Positions 1 through 13,923 of a stretch of 64,000 nt of DNA are shown one piece after another (positions within the stretch are counted from its first letter, which is position 1; each line of letters starts with the position of its first letter). This DNA is from Lepturacanthus savala (Eukaryota > Chordata > Actinopteri > Scombriformes > Trichiuridae), in the NCBI GenBank assembly GCA_030544235.1, contig CM060471.1, forward strand, positions 9,815,848-9,879,847, written 5' to 3'. The translations under genes and the position numbers were made by a program. The notes beneath the pieces were generated by a model. It had not been told where the DNA came from. It was given only the letters and a program-made list of their open reading frames with translations, and searched no databases.

Positions 1-420
1 TGAATCTTCAACTTCAACTAATTTATTGTTTTAATAATCTATAGATTAATCAACTCTCAGAATATTAGATGCCACCTAACAGTGTAACACAACAGAGACA
101 GAAAACCACAAACTGATGCAGAACATTTGACAGATCAATGTGATGAGTGATCTATACATAGTCATCAGGCCTGTGTTTAACTGCACCATTGTCTGTTTAA
201 ATCCAGTGGATGGTTTTAAACCATGCATAGCAACAGATCAAGCCCAAGTGATCAAATAATAATGGGGTTTTTGTCCACGGCTGTTCCCTCGCTGCTCGAC
301 AGGTGCTGGGGAAACAATATTCCCGTGTGACCTTCAGTCGTGACCTTAAAGCAGCTCCCTCTGCAGCGCATGAAGACACAGTCGCACACACTTACTGTCG
401 ATCTGCTGCAGATTCAACCT

Positions 421-625
421 AAATGTCTTTTTTTTTTGTCCAGATCAACAATCCACAACCTAAAGATCATCAGTTTACTATTATAGAAGACTAAAGAAAC
501 CAGAAAATAATTGATGTGAGAAACTTGGACAATTTTTTATTTTAAAAAATGACTCAATTTGATTATCAAAGTAGTTGGTGGTTATTGTAAAAGTTAGCAA
601 CTAATAAACTAATCATTGCAGCTCT
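421..625. mobile_element. Right half of a GCAGCTCTA-ended hAT-like repeat
   Basis: Contains CAGTTTACTATTATAGAAGA, CTAAAGAAACCAGAAAATA, AAAAAATGACTCAATTTGAT and ends ATCATTGCAGCTCTA. Further copies lie at 49484-49757 (opposite orientation) and 57656-57895. Confidence 0.6.
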
Positions 626-1585
626 AATATAAATCATCAGGACTGTTTTACAGCATTGATGGCATTTAACATGATTTTGTGTTAAAATGTGATGAAATGG
701 CTACATTTGCTGGCATCTAAACCTCTTGTTTTGTAGAAAGGGAGATTTTAAATGCTTTTTGATAATAAGAATGACCATAAAATAATCAGATTGTTGATAA
801 TCAGATCAAGTTGACAACTAATAGACTAATCTCTAGAGACAACGCATCGACTGAGCATAACAATATTAATGAGATCAGATATATGCAGAGCTGTTTGGTT
901 CTTTAGGTTTTTAGTTTCAACTAGATGGATCACATGCGTCAGGGCTGAATCATTTCCTGAGGAAACCCTCTCGCTGAGTTGTGCTATTAGGGAAACAATA
1001 AATCGAACATCCTGCAAAATCCTGTCCCAAATCGAGGTCCGGAGTACATATGTAGGTGTGTGTTAAGTGCCAGCAGACTGGAACCCAGCGGACGACAGAA
1101 TGGAACCTGCTCAGGTTGTTTAGTGCACAGAACAATCTGAGGCTGAATCACTCAGAGCTGCTGTCCAGCCTTTGTGTTTTCTTGTCTCAGTGAGAGACGA
1201 GCTGATTTTTATCTGCTGGAGTCTCTCTAATCCACTGCCGTGTCTCTTTTTGGGAGTTCTAACCCCCCTCTAACACACACACACACACCCACACCGTCTG
1301 GCTGTGTTTAACTGTTTCAATGAGATTAACCGGCACTTTGGCCACCCTGCCCCCCTTTCACCGAGCCAAACCCTTTGTCATTAATACGTCCCTAAGGCAA
1401 TTACATTATGACGCTAAGATTCAGCTTAGACACCTAATGTTAGCTGAACAGGTGTGACACAGCGGCCGGTCCCGTATTATGACCCCGTAATCGCATTACA
1501 GCAGATTATGAATTATGCCTATTAAATATGACAGGGATCACACAGGTGAGGTTTGACCCAATGACTCAGTTGAGTTTTATGTGGT

Positions 1586-1857
1586 AGACTTGGGCGATTT
1601 GACAAAATTCGATTGCAATATACAACATTATCACAATTGGTGGTTGCGTTTTTAAAACACAGCAGAAATAGAATTGGATTTATTATGTTTCGGTTCTCTA
1701 AACTGTAAAAATAAATAAAAATGGAATAAAGAGACCAAAAAAACATTGCACTTCCCATATTATTTTCTAAACGTTTCTAAAAATATAATCATTTTTTAAA
1801 AATAAAAATGAAAAAAATAAAGTGATATTTCAATGCATTGAAAATTGGCCCAGGCCT
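1586..1857. mobile_element. hAT-like MITE, diverged
   Basis: Begins AGACTTGGGCGATTTGAC and ends TTGGCCCAGGCCT, with imperfect inverted termini and internal GATTGCAATATAC / GTGATATTTCAATGC sequences typical of the GGGCGATAT family of fish miniature elements. No clean target duplication. Confidence 0.5.
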
Positions 1858-3294
1858 GTTATCTAAACCTGTTTTCACTTTAAAGCCCTGAGACTTTCTG
1901 CCCCATCAGTGCTAGCACGGATTCCGCCACATGTCAGGACTGGTTTTATTGCCTTATCTTTGCCAGCGACCATGGATCATGACATTAATAGAACCAAAGT
2001 TCCTATTTGAATAAATAGTGCAGAGTTGTGTGAACTTGTCTCTTTGTTACCGTCAGGATACTCAAATTAGACACACCTTTCTTTGGAAAACATGAAAATG
2101 CTGCCATTCATCGTCACTGTGTTAGTATCTTATTTTTCATAAAAAGATTTTCATAAAGAGGTTAAAGCTGTGAAGAGAGGTGGAGTTGTTTTATTCACGG
2201 AGCATGGAACTAGAACCACACGAATGGAAATGTGTTAACCAGCGTGGAGCTGTCGTAATGCCTCCTACATCAAAAATGTCGCCAGTTCAGCCAGACCATC
2301 TGTGATGTCTGGGATAATAAAGTCCAGGCTGGCTAATTCTCCAGTTCCCTCATAGCTCCCACCCCCCTTCTGGAGGTGGTCTTTACAGATCTTTACAACT
2401 AACAAATAGTTGCAAAGATCAACTACTAAGAAAACTAGTAATAACTAATAAAATAATAATTCCAATGATCACTAGATTAGAGGATAAAACTAAATCCCAA
2501 ATGTATGCAATTCAAATTGTAGTGTATCTCTCTTCATTAAAGGAATAGTTCATCATTGCTGAAGGATATTATTGAACCTATAATATATGATGGATAATTA
2601 GATGATTATCATTTGTTGCAAACATAAATAATGTTAAAATGACGCAACAGGATAAAGAATGAGTAAATTTCTGCAGTGTTATTTGAGCCGCAGTGTTGAC
2701 ACATGCCCAAGCAAACAGCAGAATGCAGGCGTGTTTGTGTGTGTGTGTGTTTGTGTGTGTGTGTTTGTGTGTGTGTATTTAGAGGTTTGTTTGGCTATTG
2801 AACATAGCCCCAGGGATGTACTCACCTCTACAGGGAGATGATGTGGAGTCACGTCCTATTTCCCTGAACAAATGTTCTGTAAACCATTAACTCACCATCT
2901 AACGTTCCTGTCCGCTCAGCGGCTGAGATAGATGATCTTTGTGAGCAGCTCACTCCGGCTGGTCATGAATCTAGACAAATGACCTGTGAATCCCACTTTT
3001 AGGTTCTGTGGAGCCACGTCCTACTTTTCTGGAGGGTCATTGCAACGGAGAAATATATATATATATATATTTTTGACATGTGAGAGTGGGCAGAACCGCT
3101 TTGTGCTTGTCAATAAAGTTCTATAGAAGGCTTCAGTTCTTCTGCCTTCCAGTTACCTCCTGGGACCTTATTTCAGAACAAAACGAATAGTGGTAAACAG
3201 GCAGAGACGACTTATCATTTGATTCTGACACATTTAAAATATCATTTTACAAGTGAATAAAATCTTGCTTTGCTCTCCCATTTCCTCCTGTCTG

Positions 3295-4174
3295 TAGGGC
3301 TGAACGATCTATCGTTTTCGACCGAAAATCGCGATCTCAGACAACACGATTTTGATATTGTCAAAGCCGCGGTTTTCTGCTACTAAACTGATTTTGTCAC
3401 TCAAATATCATATTTGCATGGTGTAGAAAGTCTGTGTAATGGGAATGACTGATTATTAATTAATTCCGTCCGTTGATGTCCATCCACGGCGAGCTTCCCG
3501 CGAAGCCACGAATCCCCTCGGCGATGACGTCTTCCTCCGCCGCTCACCCGCTGTCCCGTTCTGGCTAATCGACGATGCTAACTGCTAACAGTTAGCTACC
3601 GCTCTCCTCCAGCGATACGCACCGCGCGTATATATCTCTCCGCTGCCTCTCGAATGTCCGACCAGCTTGCGTGGTTTCCAACCGCGCCGTGTGGACGCCG
3701 ACGATAGCTGTCCACCCTCCGAACCGGGAAAAACTTCGCTCAGTCTTCCTCCTCCAGCACTAGCATTTCACTTTGTGTGTAACTGCTGCGGATATTAATG
3801 TTCAAGCTAACTCCTGTGAGCCATTCTTGCACTACTTTAAGGTAAGTCAAAGGTGCAATTATTTTCATGCTGCTGAGCCATTAATCAACCTTTTATAATG
3901 CCTGTAGAAGTCTAAAAGAAAAAAGAGAAAAGTAAAAGATGACTTTTAAGTTTACTTAAGAAAGGTGGCTCTTTGTATTTTTTAGCTATTAAAACTGTTG
4001 GTCTTCAGGCATTCAATGTCAATAAAGAGTTATGCATTTGGAATCTGCTGACCTCTTTTCATTCTTTAGCTTTATAGACTAAATTTGCATTGAAATCGTG
4101 GTTGAAATCAAAATCGCCACCAAAAATGCCACAAAAATCGAAATTCAATTTTCTCTTAAAATCGTTCAGCCCTA
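3295..4174. mobile_element. hAT-like non-autonomous element with CpG-rich centre
   Basis: Inverted ends TAGGGCTGAACGAT and ATCGTTCAGCCCTA, followed internally by AAAATCGCGAT-type sequence, as in common teleost hAT derivatives. The middle (about 3465-3790) is CpG-rich and ends near a donor-like AAGGTAAGTC (3839-3848), so it may retain the promoter and first exon of a lost transposase. No convincing 8-bp target duplication is visible. Confidence 0.7.
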
Positions 4175-5059
4175 GTACTGTATAATAAAGGCGTCTATGC
4201 CACAAAAACTAAACTAAACAAAAAAAAATAACTGTTTGAATTAAAGACTGTAAAAATACACAATTTAAGAGTGTGTTGGTGACTTGTATCATGTGACAAG
4301 AAAAGTGCACTGAGCATTTTGACACTGAACTACCAAGAATGTCATCGGTTGACATTTTTCTTTAAACCAGGAACTTTTTGGATTGATACAAGTTAACAAA
4401 ACATATGTGTGATTCAAGGCAAAATCAAACAGGTTCAAAAGAAAAGGTGTCTCACCACCATATAGGATTTTTCTGAAATAGGGTCCCATGGGGTACAGGA
4501 AAGGCAAAAATACTGAAGTTCTCTATTCACACATCTTTAACAGACCATGTAAACTATTATTATCTCTAATCAGAATAAATTATTTAAAGAAATATTGTGC
4601 ATGTAACTGCTGCGACTGAGAATCATACAGCTGCTTCCTGGTGGAAGGTTTCACTTTATGATCATCACAAAGCTTCAGTGAATTTTTGCAACACTGATGT
4701 GGAATATACACAACAGAAACCTGAGTAAATGCTGCATTTTTGCTGTTTTTTTCCATGAACACATTAAAGCTCCCTACACTTGTTTCTCTTACAGTTTTGA
4801 GTTTAATATTTCGCTGCGGTGCTGAATCTGTGGTGTGGAGAAGCAGCAGGAGACAAGTACAAAAGAAGGCTGAGAATGATTTAAAAACATGCCATCTGTA
4901 ATTGAGCAATTATTTTTTTTTAAGTCATTGTTCTGCAGCTACAATGTGTCGCAATGAATACCTCCAAATTCTGTGTTTGTGAGAGAAACTCTGACACATT
5001 CAGGAAGCTGTTGGTGTCATGTCAAGTCACGTTGATGAGGCGTTGGTCTGTTCTCCGCT

Positions 5060-5084
5060 GCAGTGCCGCGCGCGCGCGCGGCAC

Positions 5085-5121
<37 letters not shown>
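5060..5121. repeat. Perfect 28-bp palindrome with (CG)n core, then (TG)17
   Basis: Bases 5060-5087 are their own reverse complement; the arms are GCAGTGCCGCGCGC and its complement. A (TG)17 tract follows at once. Alternating purine-pyrimidine sequence of this sort favours cruciform and Z-form DNA. Confidence 0.95.
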
Positions 5122-5122
<1 letters not shown>

Positions 5123-8100
5123 GCAGTCATAGCCCATCCGCACTAATCACTGTGATTTTCAGTGCACACACTGTGTCTTTACCAGCTGCTTCATCCCTTC
5201 CCTCCATATTGTGCCTGTCTCCATCACACAGGAGCCTCATGTGGCTTCATCCTCCTTTGTGTGTGAGTCTTTCTACATGTTCCTGCATTTGATTTCTAAT
5301 AGGAAGTTATTCATGTTCTTCCCTGCCCGGATACTGTTCCTGTCTCCAGTTTTGTGTGTTTATGCTCTTTATTAATTCTTTATCTTTGTGTTGCTCGTGT
5401 CTGTGTCTTCGTTCATTTTTGTTCGCTTTATATAGCTGTACTCAGAATCTCCCAACATGCTATGCCAGTAAAAGATTGACTGGACCCAAAGACATGAAAT
5501 ACATAAATACATATTCTCAGACCCGACTGTTTTCAGAAATATGATGTACTAGCTATTCTTGAATTGATTAACAACTGTTAATCTACAAGCTGCATATGAG
5601 TAAACATGTGATTGACTTAAGTGGGTTAAGATTATGCTAAAAAAAAAGCTGATGTAATGAAAAGAGGTTCTACTTGTTTTGAGGTAGATTTATTTTTGTG
5701 GGTAAATTTCACGTCTTTCAAGTTTAGATCGTTAGCATTTTGTCATATGCAGTGTTGGATGTGTCCTCTATATTATCTGATTTACTCTTAAATCTGATGT
5801 CGTTTATAAGCAAACTAACATTTGATTTGTCTACATTATTTATGCAGACGTTATGCCTGGCAGTTACAGGATGTTTTAATTTTTTAGATGCGTACATATA
5901 CACTTATTTAATACATAAAAGTTGTTATTGTGAATTTAAACTCACAAAGGCTCTGCTACACCAAGAATTTATGTTCTCACTCTAAAAAAAGTGGATAGAC
6001 TTAGATTTTCTCAGGCCACATGTAAAAATAGATGATTAAAAATGGATTTAAAAATAGTCCTGGATGACAGTTGATGATAATAACACTTCAGTTTATTACC
6101 CACATTCTTATCATTTTCCCCTGTTGAATGATTGAAGTTAATTTCAGCTTTTTAAATACTAAAATGCTTTATTTATAAATGTTAATTGTCAGCTCAAGTC
6201 ATTACTGCCGAACAAATAAGTTTCACATAACAAATCTGTAAAGAACATTCACTTGATTTTATACATTAGTAGAGTTTTGTAATTCATCAATGCATAATTA
6301 TTGTGATAACTGTAAAAGTGATTATCCTTTAAAATGTAATGTTCCAATCAAAATCTATTATATAATTGTTGCATCCAGAGGCATTGTTTGGGTACAGCAT
6401 CTACCAAACCTTGACTATTGTAGACCCATTTTTTTAAATTATAATTGGGGCTTTTAATGTTAAATTGATTTTAACGGCACAAACACAGGGAAACATGAGG
6501 AGAAAACATCCCAGATGTGTCCAGAGTCCTGGTTGTGTATCACTGTATTTACAAGTATGACTCATGACCTAATAAATGTTAATTTAACAGGTTAGTATGA
6601 CTGAAGCTTTATTTGGTGTATCTTTTGATCATTTTAAAAGCAAAACTGAGGTTTGACGTTATTAAGACTATTTCTCATTGTTCAAAAATTCGTAAACAGA
6701 CACTTGCCTGAAGCATATTTCCACTCACATGCTAAGAGTGTTAAAAATTTGAAAAATATCCCTTTTTATTTGCAATTGGTGAGTAGCTGAATCCTGAAGG
6801 CTGCTCTTATGCATTAATAGTGATTATTGATAGTCTATAGCTTCTTGATTTTGCTCTGAAATCACACCAGATTGCTGCGTTTAAATTTACAATTTTCAGA
6901 TGTTTCTAACCCTAACCCCTGGACTCACTAGGAGGGCGTGTTCCTCACCTTAAACTGAAATGATGCCACTGGTTGCATCTCTCGTAGTTCTGCAGGAAAA
7001 TGAATATGATGTTACATTTACACAAAAGTAGAGTGAGGAGAGAGAAAGTGATAATATTCTGCTGTCTGATCGAAGAGCAGCATCAAATCTTCTCCAAGCA
7101 AACACATTCCTAAAGGCTTCCACAGGTCTGCACCTCAGAGCCTTCATACAGGAGGTTAAGGAGGAGTTAGAGACTGCATTGAAAGACAATAAACAAGCCA
7201 ATACACCTGCAACTGTCAAATCACAAATCCAGTTAAACCCCTCAGATATCTGCAGCAGCACTAAATCCCAAACATGTCTATCTACACCAGTCAAAACACG
7301 CCAAGACCCAGATTTGTCTCATTCTTCTTGTTTTATAAGAAGTGTTTTGTCTGAATTCAGTATTTGAAGTTTGATGGTAGGATTATAATCAAATCTTTAA
7401 AAAGACAAGTTATTGTGCTAATAAAAGCAGTAACATGTACGAGATGCTGCTGGAGGCTGAAGTTGTTGCTGCTTCAGTTCAGCACACAGCGATGAAAAGA
7501 AATCAGTGATGTGAGATTTCTCTTTATTAAGCTGAGCTACTTTTTTTGACTAAAATATTGATGTAAATGCCACCAGCTAAATGTTGGTTGTTGGTTAAGG
7601 GAAAAAGGGAAAGCACTCTCATGGCACCGACGTGAGAAAACATAAATGTTCCTCATTTCATGTAGCAGCATTTTAAAGCCCTGTCATATATTTAAACTTT
7701 AAACAGCCCATAAGACCACATCAGGAGTAAAACTATGAATGATATGACCTTTTAAGTTGATTTCATGGTTCGGCCATTTCACAAATCATAGGAAAGTTTA
7801 AAACTTCAGAACTTAAATAATTCAACTTCTGTCCGTGAGCTTCTTTCTTTATTATTATTATTTCTATAATATAAATCTTTTTTGTCTAGTTTCTTTTTGA
7901 AAATGTTCTTTTATCCTATATCAATATAACCCTATAACATTATTTTATGCTGTTATTTTATTTGTAATCTAAACATGTTTGGAATATTATCCATCTATTG
8001 AAAATCCTCTTTCATTTTCACAACAATCCCTGCTCTTTTCTCCTTTTATGTCCCTCTCTGAATCTCCTAAAGGCCTGTGTGAATTTCAGCATTCTCTCTT

Positions 8101-8299
8101 TTGTGAATTCAGCTCTAAAAAGGACTCTGCTTCAAGCGATCATCACGAGGAAGTGCAGTGGTGTGTGTGTGCTTGCGTGTGTGTGTGTCTTGGACGGGCA
8201 GTACGTAGTCTTGACGTAATGCTAACACTCAAACAGGCAGAGAAGAAGAAGAACAGAGAAGAGGGAAGCCACACAAGTGATAATAAAGTCACCAACAAC

Positions 8300-8785
8300 C
8301 AAGTCACTATCTGAAGTCTCAGTGACCAGAACATCTTTGTCAGGAAGCTCTTGAGGAAAAATCTAATGGCAGCGTTACATTCACAACAGGAAGCAACAGA
8401 TTAATATCACCTTCAGTGATAAACTCATAGCACCTGGATGCATCACAGGGAATTATTCCTGCCAGTGGCTGTCAGACTATACAACTCCTCACTTTAATGT
8501 ACATGTATGTACAAACATGCAATAAAACAGCTCACTGGATATTCACTTCTATTTTATTCTATTTTATTTTATTTATTCCATTTTATGCATATTATTTATT
8601 TTAATTTTGGACCATGGGGGGGGGTACATTTGGGTAATTTTGTCTTCTTGTCATTGCTGTCATTGCTAACTTGTAATCTTGAAAACTTGTTATATTGTAA
8701 ACTCCTAATTTCTTGGAGCAATGTGACAAAATAATTTCCGCAAGGGATAAATAAGATAAAGTATTTTCAATTCAAAGAGGGGGAA
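8300..8785 (+). mobile_element. Probable LINE 3' end fragment (5' of kctd17 exon)
   Basis: Holds CTGCCAGTGGCTGTCAGACT and ends CAAGGGATAAATAAGATAAA then GTATTTTCAATTCAA, the kind of tail (AAGGGATAAATAAAGT) seen at the 3' ends of fish non-LTR retrotransposons. No open frame remains. Confidence 0.45.
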
Positions 8786-9231
8786 AACACAGAGCGTTAC
8801 ATAATCAGAGCAAGAATAAGGTCCTTCTCTATTTACTAGTAGGAGTTGTTGAACCTTTGTACAAAGAAACGATTGATACATTTGGTAATTCTAAAGAGAT
8901 CATTGTCAGGAACTTAAAAGCAACACAGTCTTATAACAGCATACTGGAGACTTTTATTTTGGAGACAAAGTCCCCTGCCGTGCATCAGGCATACATACAT
9001 CCGCTCTGGGCAGCAGCACTACATATTTGAGATGAAAATAGCCAAACGGGGATGTATTTTCCTCCTAGCAACCATCTAAAATACTTTTAATATTGCAGTA
9101 GAAGGAGAATTAAAGTAATTTAAGTTGCTCATGACCAGAATAAATAATTTAAATTGACAACATACTGATCATATCCAACACTAAGTTGATGATGTGATAA
9201 CTAATGTGGCGTCTGTTCCTCCTCTTAACAG

Positions 9232-12200
9232 GACGAGTCGGGAGCGTATGTGATTGACAGAGACCCCACCTACTTCGGCCCCATCCTCAACTACTTGCGG
9301 CACGGGAAGCTGGTCTACAACAAGGAGCTGGCTGAAGAAGGTCTCACAATGCATTGATGCATTAACGTGACAGTCTGTCTCTAATGGGCTACTGTGGGCC
9401 CAATGAAAACATCTCAACAATAAATGTTTTTTTTTTTTTCTATTTCTGTCTATCTGTTCAACTAGATGCTGCTGAATCTCACACTGTAGCTTTAAGACGT
9501 GTTGAAACATCCAGCTTGTGGCACTAAAACTGGTGGCAGTAGAATGCAAATACAGTCCAAACATGACAGTTGGCGTTTGATTTTCATCCACAATAATATC
9601 CAAATATCGTTGACACATGTCCAGTTTAATTTTAAATGAGCCCTTTTGTAACACGATAGCTGTTGTCCTTGAACGCAATGTTGAATTCATCTGTCAGTGT
9701 TTAAGTCGACGCCACAGCTGCTGAGTCGTGTGTTTCTGTCATTACAAGGTGTCCTGGAGGAGGCTGAGTTTTATAACATCACCCCACTGATCAAACTGAT
9801 CAAGGAGAGGATCGTGGAGAGGGATTCCAAGGCCACACAGGTATAAACTAAACGTAGCTGTGTGTAAACCAAAAGCATGGTGAAGATGTTTCATAAGACT
9901 GAAACATTCACACACAGATCAGCTCTGCAGCCTTTATTGAACAGGAGATCACCATATCAGTCTCACAAATCAATAACATTAATATTCTTGCATGATATTG
10001 CATTTATTTTGCATTCAGGCCATGAATTCTATATTGCAAAATGTACTGTCTGCACACACACACATATACAAACCACTATAGAGCGAGTGCAATGCCTTGC
10101 AGTCATTTTCTCTTTGTCAGTGATTTCACTCTTCTTTGCCTCTCTCTCTCCTTTCTTTTATTTCTCAGGATGGTTGCACTCGCTCTTATATAATCCCCCT
10201 GCTCTCACATATGCAGGCACCCACTTCCCCTGCACTCTACTGTACTTAATTGTATTGTACATCTGTTGCCTGGGGTTAAATATGGCCTAAATAATCTGAA
10301 AATAGAAACGCTGGTTTTGTAGACAACCTACATTATAGCTTTTAATTTGAAATATTATGTAGTTCTTATTCCGAGTCAATAGTTTTAGTTAGTGCTGTCA
10401 GTCGATTAAAAAAAATAATCGAATTAATTACAGGATTTTGTAATTAATTAATCACATTTTAATGTCATATCTGCTAAAGGTCTCCTGATAAAGAATTTGA
10501 ATTCTAGGATATTAATAAAATGTAGTACATGATTAATCAATTGAATACAGTAAGAAGAGAAGATCTGAAATTCAATTTTTTATTGGTGAACTGTGCTTCA
10601 TGAATTAAATCCAAAAGTAAAGGTCCAGCACATTAAACCAGTTAGGCCAGGTGCATTATTCAGAAATGTAAAACAAATACAGTTAAATAAATAGAATAAA
10701 GCTGTCTTCAAAAATGTAAAACAAATACAGCGATTCAGTTAAATAAATACAATTCTGAAATAAAATAAGAGTGTCTCAAATAGGCACTTAAGCTCAATAT
10801 AACAATTCAAAAATGAATAATAGAAGTCGTATATATTTTGTGCTGCATTGTGCCAACATAAGTTTGCTCGGTGAGAGCAAACACGTGTAGTTTGAACCAA
10901 TCAGAATTAGCGATGCTGATAACGTGACCACGTGTCCATCAGCCAACCAGAAACGCATTTGTTCAGCTCGGCTCGCTTCGTGTTGCATAGCAACCAGAGA
11001 TGCGCTCAGACTTGTCGTGCCACAACGGCACAGACCGACACCGGTCGTGAATATTTTAACAGAATGTAGTTCCGGACAGTTCCGGTTCACTTTCACCCCT
11101 GAGCTCGCCACCGTTGATACTCATAATTAATTGCGTTAAATTTTTTTAACGCGTTAAATTGCGGCGTAATTAATTAATCAAATTAATGCGTTAAAATGAC
11201 AGCTCTAGTTTTAGTTTAATGTTTAACTTCAGTATTAGTCAATCATGGCAATATTTTTATCTTAAACTGTTAAACCAGGCAGTGAGTGTTTACCAGACTT
11301 TTTGTTTATAAATGTATAACCATTATTATGCTGAGTAGTAAGCACCAATGTTTACGTGTTGTACACCGAATTGTTGACAAGAAATTCAGCTATAAAATAT
11401 ATCAAACATTAGATAAACCGAACATAATTCCAATCCCAAGCTTTTTAGATTGCTCTTGAAATTTTCTTTCTTTTTTTTTTCTTTGTCTGAGAATTAACTC
11501 AGACACAATATATTTTAAATTAATTTTGAGATTCTGCAACAATTTCACAGTTGTTAGCTTAATCCAAACCCCAAATCATTCGGAAAATCGCTGTAGTTTA
11601 TATATACTCCAACATTACATTAAGTTTGAACATGTAGGCTGAGAAAAAGGCCTGTGGGGGGCAGGTTGAGTTTTCTAGTTTTCTCCCTTTACCTTAATTT
11701 TTTTTTTTAATTATATATTTTCGCTTCAACATATTCTCGCTCTTTCCCCTCAGCAGGTTCCCCCCAAGCACGTGTACCGGGTGTTGCAGTGCCAGGAAGA
11801 GGAGCTGACCCAGATGGTCTCCACGATGTCAGACGGCTGGAAGTTTGAGCAGGTCAGCGTGCGCACCTGCAGAAAGCCCCGCACCGGACTGCTCTGGACT
11901 GTGGGTTGGACTCACGCTGCTGCTGACCCTTCAATCTTGACCCTTGGCCTTGACCCCTTGGCCCTGACCTGAGCCCTCCCTTCTTCACTCCCAACAAAGA
12001 ATTTAGGATGCACAGATTTAAATAGAACGAGCGATAATCTAGATCACACATAGTCCTAGTAAGGTTCTACCTTCAGCCTCTTATAAAGGGTTTAGTGCAA
12101 CCTGGAATAGTCCCAACAAAGCTGTAGCTTTTATCTTTGTTAAGCAGGTTAGTCTATAGCTGTTACCTTTATATACTTCAATAAGTCCATAGATAGAAGT

Positions 12201-13891
12201 TGTTGTTAGTGAGCTTCATCACTGATTCATCTAATCAGACAGTTTTATGCTTCTATCTGAGGTGATGTTCTTTCTATATCTCACACCACTACATGCATGT
12301 AGCATTCATTCTAGAAAATAGAACATGGCCTTTTCTCACTATATTATATTCAGACTGACTTGGTTACAGATATTAGACAGAACTGAGTAGCAATATTTAA
12401 TTAATCAATAAATCAGCAGTTATTGTTATTTTTGATATTATATAACGTAGAAAGTTTTAATAATTTTTTTTGTAATTATTGGAAAGGGTTAAATAAATAG
12501 GATCCTATGTTTCATGTACACTTGATCGACAAATACTTTTAAGGAACTGCCTTAAAACCACAAATATATATGTTAGTAGTTATTAAAAGTGAATTATATG
12601 CTGTAGAAGTTTAGTAAAAAAACACTTGAGATGTGGCATCTCATTTTCGATGGGTCATAACATACAAAACAAAAATCATACAAAAATTCACTGATTTGAA
12701 CATCCTAAATGTGGATTGAAAACCTTTGCCATTAAAATATGATACATAAGATAAATCTGAGCGGTTCATGTACCAACATGACAATAGTCAGCAGATTAAT
12801 GATAATAGTAACCATTGGACAGTTTTTAAAAACTATAATGAGAGTAATAAAAGAAAGCATTTTAGTTATCTGTTATGAGTTGAGAGGTTTTAATGAATTC
12901 AGTGTCCTCTCCACAAACATCTCAGAGCATCGTATGTTAATAGCTCAGCGCAGACATCACTCAGACCCCTCTTGTCCTCTGCTTTGGCACTAACCTCCAA
13001 TGCATGCTACGCTACATGATCTCTGCAGACGTTGGTTGTTGTTTTGCTGTTTCCACAAAGTAAAAAAAACGCTTCCCCCTCCTCCTCCATGCATGAGCAC
13101 AAGGGTCTTTCCTCCGCTTTGGGATGTCAGCTCTCACTTTTCTTGCTGTCTTTGTTTTCTCTGCTAGAATCTCTTCATTCTTCCCACCACTCACTCTGTT
13201 TCTCTGCCTCTGCCCCCCCCTCCCCCTCCTCTCGATATCTTCCTGCATATCTTCCTCTCGTCTGTAGATGGTGAACATCGGCTCGTCGTACAGCTACGGA
13301 ACAGAGGACCAGGCGGAGTTTCTGTGCGTCGTGTCCAAGGAGCTTCACACGCCGGGATCAGGACTGGGTACAGAGCAGAGCCACAAAACCAAGGTGAAGC
13401 TCTCACTTTTATTAAACACACACACAGGATCAAGCTGCCAGGCTGCTCTGCAAAAAGTTTGATCTTAACAAGTAAAAATAATAAACTTTGGCACAATTAG
13501 TTCAATATTATTTTGATTAATTTTATCTTGTTAATTTTTTTATAATAATGTATTTTTCTCATATTATATTTGATCTCATAGTTCTGATTCCTTTTTCAAC
13601 TTTTTCCTTTTTTTCATATTTCAGACTATTTAATCTCATATTTTGTTTCAATTTATTTTATATTTTTGAATTTTACTCTCATATGTTTGACTTTGAGTTA
13701 GTGTTTAATAAACCAGGATTATATTGACCAAAATCAAGTCTATAGTGTTCAAATTTTTCCAAAAACAAGATATCTCATCTGATGAGATTAAATTTTTTGC
13801 AGTGTGTGTCCATGTTGGGGTCCTTTCCTTGTTTCTGTATGTGTGTATTTCTGTTTTCTCTGTGCGTGTGTGCACATACGGGCGTGTGCAA

Positions 13892-13923
<32 letters not shown>

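Larger units (their letters stand above)
1..9231. other. Upstream of, or intron 1 of, kctd17: no gene seen
   Basis: Contains fragments of hAT-like repeats (421-625, 1586-1857, 3295-4174), a GT-rich run at 2729-2775, the palindrome at 5060 and a LINE tail (8300-8785). None of the short ORFs resembles a protein I know or has exon-like borders. If kctd17 exon 1 lies upstream of base 1, this is intron. Confidence 0.6.

Noticed and set aside
4580..4909. 109-residue minus-strand frame
   Set aside because: No recognisable motif, no promoter or splice context; likely chance.
9181..9690. 169-residue minus-strand frame
   Set aside because: Antisense to a kctd17 exon and running through a MITE fragment and poly-T.
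9877..10290. 137-residue plus-strand frame in a kctd17 intron
   Set aside because: Composition is intron-like and no family resemblance or splice context supports it.
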